From NCBI GenBank assembly GCA_021229015.1, contig CM037782.1, forward strand, positions 64,294,108-64,358,107: 64,000 nucleotides of DNA, read 5' to 3'. The notes under the pieces are model-generated. The model had not been told where the DNA came from, made no database searches, and saw nothing but the letters and a program-made list of their open reading frames with translations. The first letter of the stretch is position 1. Each line of letters starts with the position of its first letter. Both the position numbers and the translations under genes were made by a program. This DNA is from Solen grandis (Eukaryota > Mollusca > Bivalvia > Adapedonta > Solenidae). Shown one piece after another: positions 24,001-32,698 of the stretch.

Positions 24001-25656
24001 TCCAAAAAGTCACTCTGTTGTGTTTTTATGCAAATTTGGCTAAAATTTCAATAAAAAATCAGTTTTAATTACAAAAACAAACATGGTTTTACATTTTCAG
24101 GAAGCCTTTTTATCTTTTATCTGAGGATCGAATCTGAAAAAAAATAAATAAAGGAAATCTGTCCATTGAATTTTTTTTTTTTAATAAGAAAAATATATAT
24201 AAAATTTCATAGCTTTTGGGTAGATTTTTTTAAATTTTATTTTGGTCCAGACATACTGACTATTTTTGCTTGTATTTTCCATGCATGTTTGGCAGTATTT
24301 CACATGTAATTTAAAAAACACATCATATGTTATAAATTATGAGAAGATAGTCTGAAAATATGATTTTGATATGTTATTAAAGTATTTAGAATGCAATCTT
24401 TCCAATTTTTTAATATTTTGATTTTTTCAACAGACTTTAGCAAACTGATGTTTTACCATAAACGATATCCCTAAAATGAGCATGGTGACCACCTTTTTTA
24501 ATTCATATATCTTTTAGTTATAGTCTAAAGTACTGATGAAAAATCTGTTAGAAAAAACCCGCTGAAACACCTTTAAGCCCCAAATACTGGTATTGCATCA
24601 TATTTGAGATGCACTGCATTATAGTCATATCCCTGACATGATTGTATTTCCTTAGTGGATTAACAATATAACTGTTCATGTAGTCTACACATTAACACAC
24701 TCTCTCCCTCTCTCTTTTATTGACAACATACAAAGTAGTCAAGACACCCTGCTGACACCAAAAAAAAAATAAAAAAAAATCTCTCTCTGTAAATTGCCCT
24801 TTCAACCTGAAATCTAGAAAACAACAAAATTATAATTACACAATCTATTTCATTTAACTTTATGATCAACAAAGGTTCACATGAATACTCTTGTATACAT
24901 GTCACTGTGAGTGAAAGAAGTGGCTCCATCTTTGCACCATAAGCAGAACCGGATCCAGGAGTTCAGGTTATAGGGGGCAAAAATCTAAAAAAATGTAGGC
25001 AATGACAATGCAAGTGGCTTGCCATTTTGCCCGAAGCGTAAGAAGGGTGTAGTTTCAGTTGGATTTGAGCCCAGGGGAACTCTCCTGTGAATTATTTTAA
25101 CTTAAAGCAGTTAAATAGTGTTTTCTTGGGTGTGTGTGTGTGGGGGGTATGTGTCTACATTTATGTATGGTCCGGGAATTTCAGAGGGGCATGCACCAGG
25201 TGCGCCCCCCCCCCCCCCCCCACCCCTTTGAATCCGCCGGTGATAAATCTGATGTCCTGACCAGTTGGCTCTTTTACTTTTAAGAAAATTCAATAATTTA
25301 AACCACATTTGAGTTAAAAAAATGACTTCTGTCTTTTCTTTCAGAGAAATTATACATGTAACTGTTTCCTTTGTTTGTATATTGCTGAGAGAATACTTAA
25401 ACTAATGTTAAGAAATAACAACCTTTGTCAGCAGGAAATTGTTATCTGGCTCATTCGCAGGTACAATCAGAACAAATGCATGCCAGCCTTTGTTGACACA
25501 GATGAATACATTGAACGTGTTCTTCACACCCTGAAGCAGCTCTCTAATCATAACTTGATCTCCGTCAGTGAATGCTTTTACTATTTGGGTGTCTATATCG
25601 GAGACATTGTTCACTTTGTACATCAAGGGGCTGTATGACCGAAGAGTCCCTTCCAT
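20796..25656 (-). CDS. Unnamed membrane protein, possible permuted NlpC/P60-type thiol enzyme
   Basis: Four minus-strand coding exons are supported by GT-AG borders and matching phases: 25465-25656 (or extended to 25423), 22760-22954, 22215-22351 and 20796-21015. The protein is ~247 (or 261) residues. It starts MEGTLRSYSPLMYKVN at ATG 25654-25656, which has a good context (AAAATGG). Visible features are GWHAFVLI (His59), YNVLLDDCVEFAKEF (Cys147 or 161), and a C-terminal hydrophobic stretch (LIVLAFLLYPVVISVIVTML) followed by VVNLMQK and TGA. A His followed by a Cys in a 'LL.(D/N)C..F' context is how LRAT/PLAAT and PPPDE proteins place their catalytic pair, and PLAATs also end in a membrane anchor. 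That link is inference; I do not recognise the gene. The exon 1 donor is uncertain (GTACCT or GTTGTT), and a further small exon between 22954 and 25423 cannot be excluded. Confidence 0.7.
21268..21501 (+). mobile_element. piggyBac-like MITE, copy 2 (perfect TTAA duplication)
   Basis: 234 bp between TTAA (21264-21267) and TTAA (21502-21505). TIRs are CCCTTTCCCTCATA and its complement. The central 31-bp palindrome has arms GATCAGCCTGCGAGT around a single A. It lies in the last intron of the minus-strand gene. Confidence 0.85.
21502..22214. other. Last intron of the minus-strand gene
   Basis: AT-rich intronic sequence. No exon-like block or repeat recognised beyond the MITE at its far end. Confidence 0.5.
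22215..22351 (-). CDS. Unnamed gene, exon 3 (candidate catalytic Cys)
   Basis: After CCCTTTCAG it encodes LAALRASPNRYNVLLDDCVE, then FAKEFCVCLLSYCSNYRMLE and EQVQT, with a GTTTGT donor inside an Arg codon. The predicted helix around DDCVEFAKEF resembles the cysteine helix of LRAT/PPPDE folds. Confidence 0.75.
22352..22759. other. Intron of the minus-strand gene
   Basis: AT-rich 408-base intron. No other features. Confidence 0.6.
22760..22954 (-). CDS. Unnamed gene, exon 2
   Basis: After CTTCATTGCAG it encodes 65 residues starting DLFDKDVFMVPTDLLVWVYE and ending DVHPRALQ, in phase 0 at both ends, with a GTATGT donor. It contains an alternating hydrophobic strand (LLVWVYELTF) and a charged helix (FKDVKDKIKR). 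Confidence 0.75.
23022..23829. repeat. Minisatellite, ~51-bp unit, about 15 copies
   Basis: The unit contains ACATTATAACAAGGTTAAAT, GTTTGACCCATAATCTGTAT and TTTGTTTATAGT. I count 15 units from ~23050 to ~23800. The central ones are nearly identical and those at the edges are diverged, some with TTTTGTG insertions. It lies in the first intron of the minus-strand gene. Spacers are not unique, so it is not a CRISPR array. Confidence 0.9.
23830..24946. other. First intron of the minus-strand gene, AT-rich
   Basis: Highly AT-rich (long T and A tracts). No exon-like conserved block was recognised, though a small missing exon cannot be excluded. Confidence 0.4.
24947..25249. mobile_element. Probable MITE with imperfect ACCGG-type ends
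   Basis: The left end AGAACCGGATCCAGGAG and the inverted right end (complement of GAATCCGCCGGTGA) share an ACCGGnGGATyCA pattern. A C-rich run interrupts the right end (25206-25220). A (TG)n tract lies at ~25130. No coding content. Confidence 0.4.
25423..25656 (-). CDS. Unnamed gene, exon 1 (candidate catalytic His)
   Basis: It starts at ATG 25654-25656 and encodes GDQVMIRELLQGVKNTFNVF, then ICVNKGWHAFVLI. The 3' border is either 25465 (GTACCT donor) or 25423 (AAG then GTTGTT). Both leave phase 0, as needed by exon 2; the longer form adds 14 residues (VPANEPDNNFLLTK). Confidence 0.65.
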
Positions 25657-26688
25657 TTTGTATTCACTCAGAATCTATCTTCTACAGGCTTGAGTAGTAG
25701 GTAATTAAAACCTGAAATTGGAGGCAAAAACATACCACATACTCAGTGTATATACTGTATAACTCAATGCCACTATGATGACATAAATATAGTATATTTC
25801 TTTAATATACATGTATGTATTTATATATGAATACTAGTCCACATTTGTGTTCCCATGATTTGTGATATCGCTCTACTTTCGATTTGGCGATAACCAGTAC
25901 AAAAATAGCATGTCACGCTGAACGGCTCATTGATGGGACGTGCATTGTAGATAAGCTATAAATCGAAAAAGAGAATCTGAGACATATATGTGCAGACTTA
26001 CATAATACCAGACAATGACTTTCTGAAGAAATATAGACATGATATAAGACATACATAATCATGTCTTTGTTTTTTGCACAGCTAGACTTATGCTGTTAAA
26101 TAATAAATTATGCAATTGCATTCACGATATTATATGTTCACACTACGCGTAATTTACTTACGTTACTAACAATAACTAGATCTACGTCAGGTATATTTCG
26201 GAGCTGTGCTATCCCACCATACAGATTTTATTCATTCTATATAAGAATGATGAAGCACGGACCATGAAGTACACCAAGTACGCAACACATAAACGAAACC
26301 GAAAGTGCTATATATAGATAGCATGGACTTGCATGGGAATTTCCCAGTGATCTTAAAACACATTAAAAGATAATATTATTTCGAAGTATATTTCCAAAAT
26401 GGGAAATCCTGTATCTTTCTTAGAGATATTAAGTATATTATTCAGAGAACTATAACAAAAATAACTCTTGAAACCATGACCAATCGTATTAATTCGCCAA
26501 TCTCCGGAATTCTACGAAGACTCTTTCTAAATCAAAGCGCTGAGAAAACAGGGAATTTAATGTAGTGATTCTATGGTGGCATATTTCTGCCAGCCACTTA
26601 TTCACTTAGCCATGTCGAAACTTTTCTGAAAAATTGTCACATATTCAGTTAGTATCTGGCAAGTAGAAAACTTTCGTGTTATCCTCTT
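25657..26688. other. Upstream region of the minus-strand gene
   Basis: AT-rich, presumably holding the promoter and 5' UTR of the minus-strand gene. No TATA box or element is assigned with confidence. Confidence 0.4.
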
Positions 26689-26920
26689 AGGTATCTTAAC
26701 ATGACAAAACTGCCTATTAGTGCCCACTACTGTCAGCCATTTATTCACTTAAGATAACTAGATATATCGCCCCTTTTCAAGTTAGTCAGTTAAATTATGT
26801 GGATAACAAGCATTTTTTCACATAATTATCTGCAAAAAGCATGATATCCAGTTAACCTAATTGAATATGTGATTTGCAGTAGTGGGCACTAACAGACAGT
26901 TTAGTCCTGTTAAGATACCT
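26689..26920. mobile_element. Foldback MITE with 44-bp arms
   Basis: The left arm AGGTATCTTAACATGAC...TTAGTGCCCACTACTG (26689-26732) is matched inverted at 26877-26920 with a few mismatches. A 232-bp nonautonomous element without coding content. Confidence 0.8.
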
Positions 26921-27330
26921 TTTAAGATATCTTTTCTGCCATCCACAAGATGTTCACTGATATTTGTAAAAAAATAAGTTGTTCCTCATGGACTGCGCTT
27001 TCATATATACTATATCGTTCTTTAGCTCGTCCTTCTTTTTCAAAAAGTCCTCAATCCGATCCTGTGCCACCCCTTTAGATCAACTTTATCTTTTACCGTG
27101 GACACCCTCTCCGTCACCTCTTTATGTCTGGTCTCCATGGCAACCCACAGCTTTGTTTAAGTCATATTCAAACCTACGTACCAACCTTCCTCTTCAGCTC
27201 ATCCAAAATCTCAAGGTGTTTCTCCACCCCCATAATTCGTGACTCTACTTTCGTTAAAAACGCCAAGACATCCCTGATAGTGGGTTCTCCTGGATTGTCA
27301 GACACCGACAACGGCGACCCCGTTGGTTAT
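26921..27330 (-). pseudogene. Decayed LINE ORF1 fragment
   Basis: On the minus strand, broken reading frames spell DNPGEPTIRDVLAFLTKVES, a coiled-coil-like EKHLEILDELKRKV, then ETRHKEVTERVSTVKDKVDL and KAQSMRNNL, followed after a frameshift by TNISEHL. The last block matches the QSQSMRNNLIFANIPE motif of the ORF1 at 43.3-44.1 kb, so this is an RNA-binding ORF1p remnant (transposase-22/L1-ORF1 type). At least two frameshifts. It abuts the MITE at 26689-26920. Confidence 0.6.
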
Positions 27331-27900
27331 GAGTCATGTCGTGCGCTCGCTGCACCCTGTGACACAAATACACTATCAACCATCTCCGGACCAACGTTAC
27401 ACTCTGACCCAAACAAAACTTGATTGGCTTGACTACGAATGTCACTCACCGTGTTCCCAGGCAGCACCCCGGACGGGCCTAAAAACTGTTGTTACTATGA
27501 TAGTACGTACCCCACCCACCGCGATAGCACTGTCGCTATAAACCCTCTTTACTCTTTCGTAGTTTACACGGTCGTACTTCGAAACACATTTGTTTCAATG
27601 GACTGCTCACATTTAGCATATCGCCGCTATAACTCCTCCTATGTCTCTTGCATACAGTTAATAAAATTTATATCAATATGTGTGATATTATCATAACGAA
27701 ACAAATAAATAGAAAACTTCCATTATTATAATTTTTTTTTCATTTTAATTTATATAGACTAAATATAGGTAAATTGCAATCTTACTAAAGTCATCTCCTC
27801 TGTATACGCTACGCTACCGTAGGAAGATCGTGTACTTTAGTCAGATTGGGTAAATTGATAATTTCAAATACTACAAAAATTCAATATTTATTAATATTAA
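27331..27900. other. No gene seen
   Basis: Spacer, partly GC-richer (27300-27560). It may hold the decayed 5' part of the LINE on its left. Open frames here lack motifs. Confidence 0.4.
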
Positions 27901-28675
27901 AACAAGAGGGCCAAGATGGCCGTTGATCGCTCACCTGAGAAAGGCGATTGCTCAAGAAATAAAAATGCCAGAGTGTAAAAGTGAAATCTGGCTTTTTTAT
28001 AGTGAAAAGGGCATAACTCCTAAATTAACTTGTCAATATCAGTTATAACTGAACCCGATTGCGAAATTATGGGCATAAACATTGTCTTAAAGTTTAAAAA
28101 AGATTGCTAAAAAAATGAAGATGCTAGAGTGTAATCAAAGTGAAATCTGGCATTTTTTTATATTCAAAGGGGCATAACTCCTAACCTAATCAACAGATCT
28201 CAGCTTTAATCGAACTCAATCGAGATATTATGGTCATAAGCATTGCCATAAAGTTTGAAGATGATTGCTCAAAAGATGAAGATGCTAGAGTGTAAACAAA
28301 TGAAATCTGGCATTTTTTTTATATCAAAAGGGGCTTAACTCCTGACCTAATTGACGGATCTCAGCCATATTCAAACTCAATCGAGACATTATGGTCATAA
28401 GCACTGCCATGAAGTTTTAAGATGATTGCTTAAAATATGCAGATGCTAGTGTAAACAATGTGAAATATAGCAATTTTTTAATATTAAAAGGGGCATAACT
28501 CCTGACCTAATTGACGGATCTCAGCCAAAATCGAACTAAATCGAGACATTATGGTCATAAGCATTGTCTTAAAGTTTGAAGATGATTGCTCAAGAAATAA
28601 AGGTGATAGAGTGTAAACACTAAAAATTGTTGACGACGCACGACGGACGACGGACGCTCACGGGATCAAAAGTAA
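27901..28675 (-). mobile_element. Pearl-like element, truncated, ~160-bp units
   Basis: It starts AACAAGAGGGCCAAGATGGC with GATCGCTCACCTGAG. The phrase GGGGCATAACTCCTGACC-like recurs at ~28009, 28170, 28330 and 28490 (period ~160). It ends near GACGCACGACGGACGACGG without the GAGCAC palindrome, so the far end is lost. Confidence 0.65.
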
Positions 28676-29244
28676 CTGAGCCGTATTCGTACTCTCAAAC
28701 TTCCCCTGCAACGCGCCGATCTCAAATTCCATACCTGGTCTACCGATTTTTTTATTTCATAAAAAGGCAAACTGAAAGTTAACCTATTATGAATTATCAT
28801 ACTTCTTACTTTTTAGTCATCGTACCCAGCAGCCAAGTGGTGACGCGCAAGGTAACGCTCTGGTTCGATCACCTGCTGCGATATCAATGATAGGTTCCTA
28901 CGTTGCGCCTATAAATATTGCAGAGCTGGTTGACTCGGTGTTAAGAATATATATGTCTAGATATACAAAAACTTGAAGGAAAACAACTGGTATAAATAGA
29001 CTGTGAGTGAAACAGGTGGACGCCCGCTCCCCGCCCGCAAAAAAAATCAAAAACAAAAAACAAATAAAAAAAACACAGAAGATAAAGTGTATGCTGCAAA
29101 ATGCTGGAGAGGGATACTTTAAGAGTTGAATGGTGGAGGAAGAAGAATGTGATCAGAGCAGTTTTAAAATTACTTATGATTGTGTTAGAATAAAAAAAAC
29201 ACATTTTGATTATGCACATGACTTTTTTCAGAGTTCCAGTAATT
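28676..29244. other. No gene seen
   Basis: Mixed spacer with A-rich tracts at ~29040-29080. No motif found. Confidence 0.4.
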
Positions 29245-29704
29245 ACAAGTAATTATCTAATGTAAGTTAAGGTAAGTTGTGAATATAGCGATCACGTATT
29301 ACTTGATAATTTGGACATTTGGTAAGATAATGCAACACAGTCTCAACGGCACCGCAGACACAATAGAGAGAAAAGACGATATTCTTTTTTTGATGATCAC
29401 AGTTTAGTAAGCTACATCCTAATCGCAATCGAGCGTGATTGACTTTGTTTTTTTCTACTTCCTACATTATACAAGATATTAAGATTTTTAAAATTTTGTT
29501 TGAAGTTTTGCTTTGAATTCGCTGATAGTTGGTGTGTTTCTGGCCTCTTCAGGAAATAAATTCCATTGGCAAATAGTAAGGGGTAGAAATGATGTAGCAT
29601 AGGCTTGAGTGTTACAAGGGATTATTGGAACATCAGTAGTATACATACTAGCGGTTCTGGGCCACTTTTTTATGACAAACGGAGCCTTTCTAGTCATTTC
29701 TTAT
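29245..29704 (-). pseudogene. Jockey/CR1-like LINE, C-terminal part
   Basis: The minus strand reads TRKAPFVIKKWPRTASMYTT, then SLLNCDHQKKNIVFSLYCVC and GAVETVLHYLTKCPNY, with frame changes. The N-H-RLRLGCS and CxCG..E..LHYL..C block is the C-terminal knuckle of jockey/CR1-type LINE proteins. It is the tail of the LINE whose reverse transcriptase lies at 30873-31760; the part between, including the FADD/YADD box, is missing. Confidence 0.65.
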
Positions 29705-29711
29705 TATAGAG

Positions 29712-30030
29712 TATTTTTTGCCGGAGCTTCCGCAAATATCGGCTACCAGGGCCCGCCCCACCCCAACAGCCGAGTAGTATAGGGAATAGCATTACTATAG
29801 CCCATTTTTTGCGGGATCTACCGCAAATTTCGGCTACCAAAATTCGCCATCAAAAATCTCTAGGCCTCGCACGCGTATTTTTACCAACCGCCACCGTATT
29901 TTTTGCCATCCAAAGTTTCTAGGCCACCGTATTTTTGCCGGGCCCACCCACAAAATTTCTAGGCGCAGCCCCCGTATTTTTTTTGCCAGGACCCACCACG
30001 GGGCTTTTCCATGTAGTGGGGGTCTCTAGT
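29712..30030. repeat. Degenerate ~40-bp repeat array
   Basis: The phrases CCGTATTTTTTGCC and AAATTTCTAGGC alternate at least four to five times, with CCGCAAATTTCGGCTACCA-type variants at the left. It overlaps the 3' end of the minus-strand reading frame. Confidence 0.5.
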
Positions 30031-30618
30031 GTTTGCGCTCGGCGGTGCAGATGTAGAAACGCTGTTGCTTTTTGGTTGTGTAGGCGTGCAATTTTTCCAT
30101 GTCGATCCAACTACTTTCCATACGAGCATCGCAGCGAAAGAAACATAGGCCCACCTCTCGGCCGTCTGCGAAATTTTTTGCATATCCAGCATAGTCTCTT
30201 GTTGCTGCTCTCTCAGTGTATCTATCTCTTCTTGCTGCGAGCTGCGAGCAACTAGTTCGTCTAGGCTATCGTCGTCGTCGCCCTCCATCTGGGCCAGTAC
30301 TTCTACCAGCATATCTGTAGTTTGCTCCGCCATGGCTTCTAGACGCCCCAGCCGTTCGTAGATATCTTCTACAGTGGGATGGCGGATTGCAGATACATGT
30401 ATTTCTTCCGAAGGAGAGGAGGGGACAACAGCGGGAGCGGAGACAACAGCGGAATCGGGGACAACAGCGGGGGCGGGAACAACAACGGGGGCGGAGACAA
30501 CAGCGGGGTCGGGCATGTGGGCATCTGCGCCCCGCCAAATTTTGTAGAGCATTTGTATAGCAAATTCCTGGGATTTCCCGCAATCCTGGGATTTCCTAGG
30601 GTTCCAGGGATTTCCCAT
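29959..30618 (-). CDS. Coiled-coil protein body lacking its HTH start, unknown family
   Basis: An open frame of 219 codons. Residues 1-23 (MGNPWNPRKSQ...) come from the segment between the inverted repeats. Next come LYKIWRGADAHMPD (inside the repeat arm), an Ala/Val/Pro repeat (PAVVSAPVVVPAP..., ~18-nt units), and a helical, Glu/Gln-rich region (EDIYERLGRLEAMAEQTTDM and ...EEIDTLREQQQETML) likely to be a coiled coil. It ends with a hydrophobic patch (WAYVSFAAMLVWKVV) and a basic tail. LYKIWRG is the end of a helix-turn-helix whose first part is encoded on the other strand at 30648-30758, in a frame that would match if that segment were reversed. I do not recognise the family. Confidence 0.45.
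   Translation of the reverse strand: MGNPWNPRKSQDCGKSQEFAIQMLYKIWRGADAHMPDPAVVSAPVVVPAPAVVPDSAVVSAPAVVPSSPSEEIHVSAIRHPTVEDIYERLGRLEAMAEQTTDMLVEVLAQMEGDDDDSLDELVARSSQQEEIDTLREQQQETMLDMQKISQTAERWAYVSFAAMLVWKVVGSTWKNCTPTQPKSNSVSTSAPPSANTRDPHYMEKPRGGSWQKKYGGCA
30496..30549. repeat. 54-bp inverted repeat, left arm
   Basis: Reads GACAACAGCGGGGTCGGG...TTTTGTAGAG and is the exact reverse complement of 30759-30812. The arms are separated by 209 bp (30550-30758). Confidence 0.9.
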
Positions 30619-30647
30619 CTAGAGAGAGGTGGGAGTTTGTGTACACC

Positions 30648-30911
30648 ATGCCACCCAAACGAGAATTGTCCCAGGATCAGATCCAAGAAATCCGCTTTCT
30701 CCGAGGCCGGCTATCGGCAGACGAGGAGAAGAAGCGTTTTGGTATCGGAACCTCGAGGCTCTACAAAATTTGGCGGGGCGCAGATGCCCACATGCCCGAC
30801 CCCGCTGTTGTCTTCGACCCCGCTGTTGTCCCGCCCACCCGACATTTGATAAGACTACCGGTTTTGGTGTTTTTTTTTTGCGTCCAGAAAGATAAGAGGA
30901 GAACCAATTGA
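30648..30911 (+). CDS. Helix-turn-helix N-terminus, separated from its body
   Basis: ATG 30648 opens MPPKRELSQDQIQEIRFLRG, then RLSADEEKKRFGIGTSRLYK and IWRG, a compact helix-turn-helix (predicted recognition helix at GIGTSRLYKIWR). Codons up to 30758 lie in the 209-bp segment. From LYKIWRG the frame enters the right arm of the inverted repeat, then runs out through PAVVFDPAVVPP into LINE-derived sequence and stops at 30911. Resolvase- or homeodomain-like DNA binding is likely from the pattern; the exact family is unknown. Confidence 0.45.
   Translation: MPPKRELSQDQIQEIRFLRGRLSADEEKKRFGIGTSRLYKIWRGADAHMPDPAVVFDPAVVPPTRHLIRLPVLVFFFCVQKDKRRTN
30759..30812. repeat. 54-bp inverted repeat, right arm
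   Basis: Starts CTCTACAAAATTTGGCGGGG and is the exact reverse complement of 30496-30549. It encodes the same LYKIWRGADAHMPDPAVV on the plus strand that the left arm encodes on the minus strand. Confidence 0.9.
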
Positions 30912-31760
30912 GAAGGGGACCACTAATACTGATGGATGACAGCTTATGGATAAGACCTTCATGCCATACTCGATCGAACGCCTTTGATACATCATAAAAG
31001 GCAGCCCGTACTTCTTTCCCGTCATCTAAGACTTTGCTGATGTCATTATACAAGAAGTTAGCTGATTGACGGTAGAATCGCCCTTGATGAAACTAGATTG
31101 GAAGGGTGTAAGAAGTCTGTTCGAGATGACGTATAGTTGTAGAGGTATTCATGCATACAGCGTTCCATGAGTTTGCCAAGGCAACTTAGAAGTGATATTG
31201 GTCTATAATTGCAAATTAGAAGGGTCAGATTTTTTAAAAATGGGACAGATTTTTGCCAATTTCCAGGGAGATGAGAAAGTAGAATTTGTTAACAGTTTGA
31301 GAAAATAATTCGAGAGAGGAAGTGCTTGTTCATCTTTGCCTTCTTTGAGAAGTTTAGGAATAACCGAGTCGGGACTACAGGCTTTACTAGGATCTATACA
31401 TGAGGTTGCGTTCCTGACGATATTTCTGAAAGGAAAGAGGATGGAACGTTCTCAGCTGTAGGGAGAGGATGTTGCTGGGCATCTATTGTAGACTGTTGCC
31501 TAAAGTACAAGTTAAGAAGGTTAGCTTTTTCTTCATCAAATTCAGCCGTAGTTGTTCCCTAAGTAAGAGTTGGTATATGTGGAAATGCTTGTTTTTGTGT
31601 AAGTTGTTTAGCAAGTTAGAACCAAGTTTTTGATGTAATGTTATTAGAGTTGAGTTTCATTATTAATGTTCGTATTCCTTTTTAGTTCTTCGAATTAGGT
31701 TTGTTGTTTCATTTCGAACATTTCTAAAGTGTTCTGAATATTTACTTGACAACCAAGTTT
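30873..31760 (-). pseudogene. Jockey/CR1-like LINE, reverse transcriptase N-terminal part
   Basis: Minus-strand frames, broken by stops and frameshifts, spell FDEEKANLLNLYF, DPSKACSPDSVIPKLLKEG, SPWKLAKICPIFKKSD and then FYDVSKAFDRVWHEGLIHKL, ending SGPLLNWFSSYLSGRK at the cassette border. These are the linker and the first RT blocks (motif A Asp in FYDVSKAFD) of a jockey/CR1-type LINE. The later RT motifs are absent. Confidence 0.7.
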
Positions 31761-32511
31761 CTGTAAAGATAAGGACATCGTACAATTGTGTCTCTACCGA
31801 TAAAATTCAGATTCAATATGCTCAAACCACTGTTGGTTAGTGATGCATACGAATTAAATGAGGTTTTCAAAATATCGGAATTTATCGATGGACCAGGATT
31901 AAATTCAATATCGCCTGATCTATTATAAGTATTAAGACTATATGTAAGAAGACAAAAACAGAATACAAAGAAGAAAGAGAAACCGGAGATGATACAAAAT
32001 GGCGGCTAAATTTAGAACCACTATTTGAAAACATCATGTAGAAAGCTGGTGAGTATAACCATGATGTGTCGCTATCTGAGTAAGAGGAGCATCTGATTAT
32101 CCAACAATTTTGCAACAACAATGAACCGACAATTACCAAGGACAAAATGACAATAAGAAAAAGGTAAGTTTTTAAAAAGTATTTCAATACGAAAACTGAT
32201 TATAAATGTGATAGGGACGTTTATTGGTTATACATTATGACGTAAAGTTGCTAATCTGTTGTATGATTATGAAGAAATTGAAAAGTAGTACATTTGGATT
32301 TAGATGTGTGATATCATTAACATACAATTGATTCATCATATGTCGTAGTTTATTTGAAAGTATACGACAAGAGGACTGTCAGACTCCATTGTGAAAAAGA
32401 AATCGTTCAACAATTCAAGATATATACAAAAGGAGCATGTGTACATCTATCTTAGTAGTTAATAAAGACAAAAGTGTAGACAAACACTAGAATATAACAC
32501 ACACACACACA
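31761..32511. other. No gene seen
   Basis: AT-rich. It may include the decayed 5' part of the LINE. A hydrophobic 101-codon open frame at 31882-32187 (minus) has no support. (AC)n lies at 32497-32512. Confidence 0.4.
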
Positions 32512-32698
32512 CAGTGTAACCTCCGAAATCCGGACGCTCCAAAATCCGGAAACTTCTGAATTTCGGACGATTTTCTTGGTCCCGAAATTTCCCCTTCTGT
32601 TTATATGTAAATAATACACCTCTGAATTCCGGAACCTCTAAATTCTGAATTCCGTTCAATAATTTTGTAAATATTGGGTTATATCAACGCTATTTTAC
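32512..32698 (+). mobile_element. pogo/Tigger-like transposon end (left part)
   Basis: Starts CAGTGTAACCTCCGAAATCC and repeats AATCCGGA / TTTCGGACGATTTTCTTGG, the subterminal style of pogo/Tigger elements. It continues after the inserted LINE at 34141 (CTCTGAAATCCGAACAG). The opposite terminus was not found. Confidence 0.5.

Larger units (their letters stand above)
29705..30872. mobile_element. Foreign cassette splitting the LINE, with inverted repeat
   Basis: GC-richer than its surroundings. From left to right it holds a degenerate ~40-bp array (29712-30030), a minus-strand reading frame (29959-30618), a perfect 54-bp inverted repeat (30496-30549 and 30759-30812) and a plus-strand helix-turn-helix frame (30648-30911). 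It separates the RT (ending NWFSSYLSGRK) from the C-terminus of the jockey-like LINE. No element ends or transposase were found, so its class is open. Confidence 0.55.

Noticed and set aside
30379..30849. 156-codon plus-strand frame with GDNSG repeats
   Set aside because: Antisense shadow of the minus-strand Ala/Val/Pro-repeat frame; the periodicity comes from the same 18-nt units.
31882..32187. Hydrophobic 101-codon minus-strand frame
   Set aside because: AT-rich sequence easily gives Leu/Ile/Phe runs; no homology, start context or neighbour supports it.
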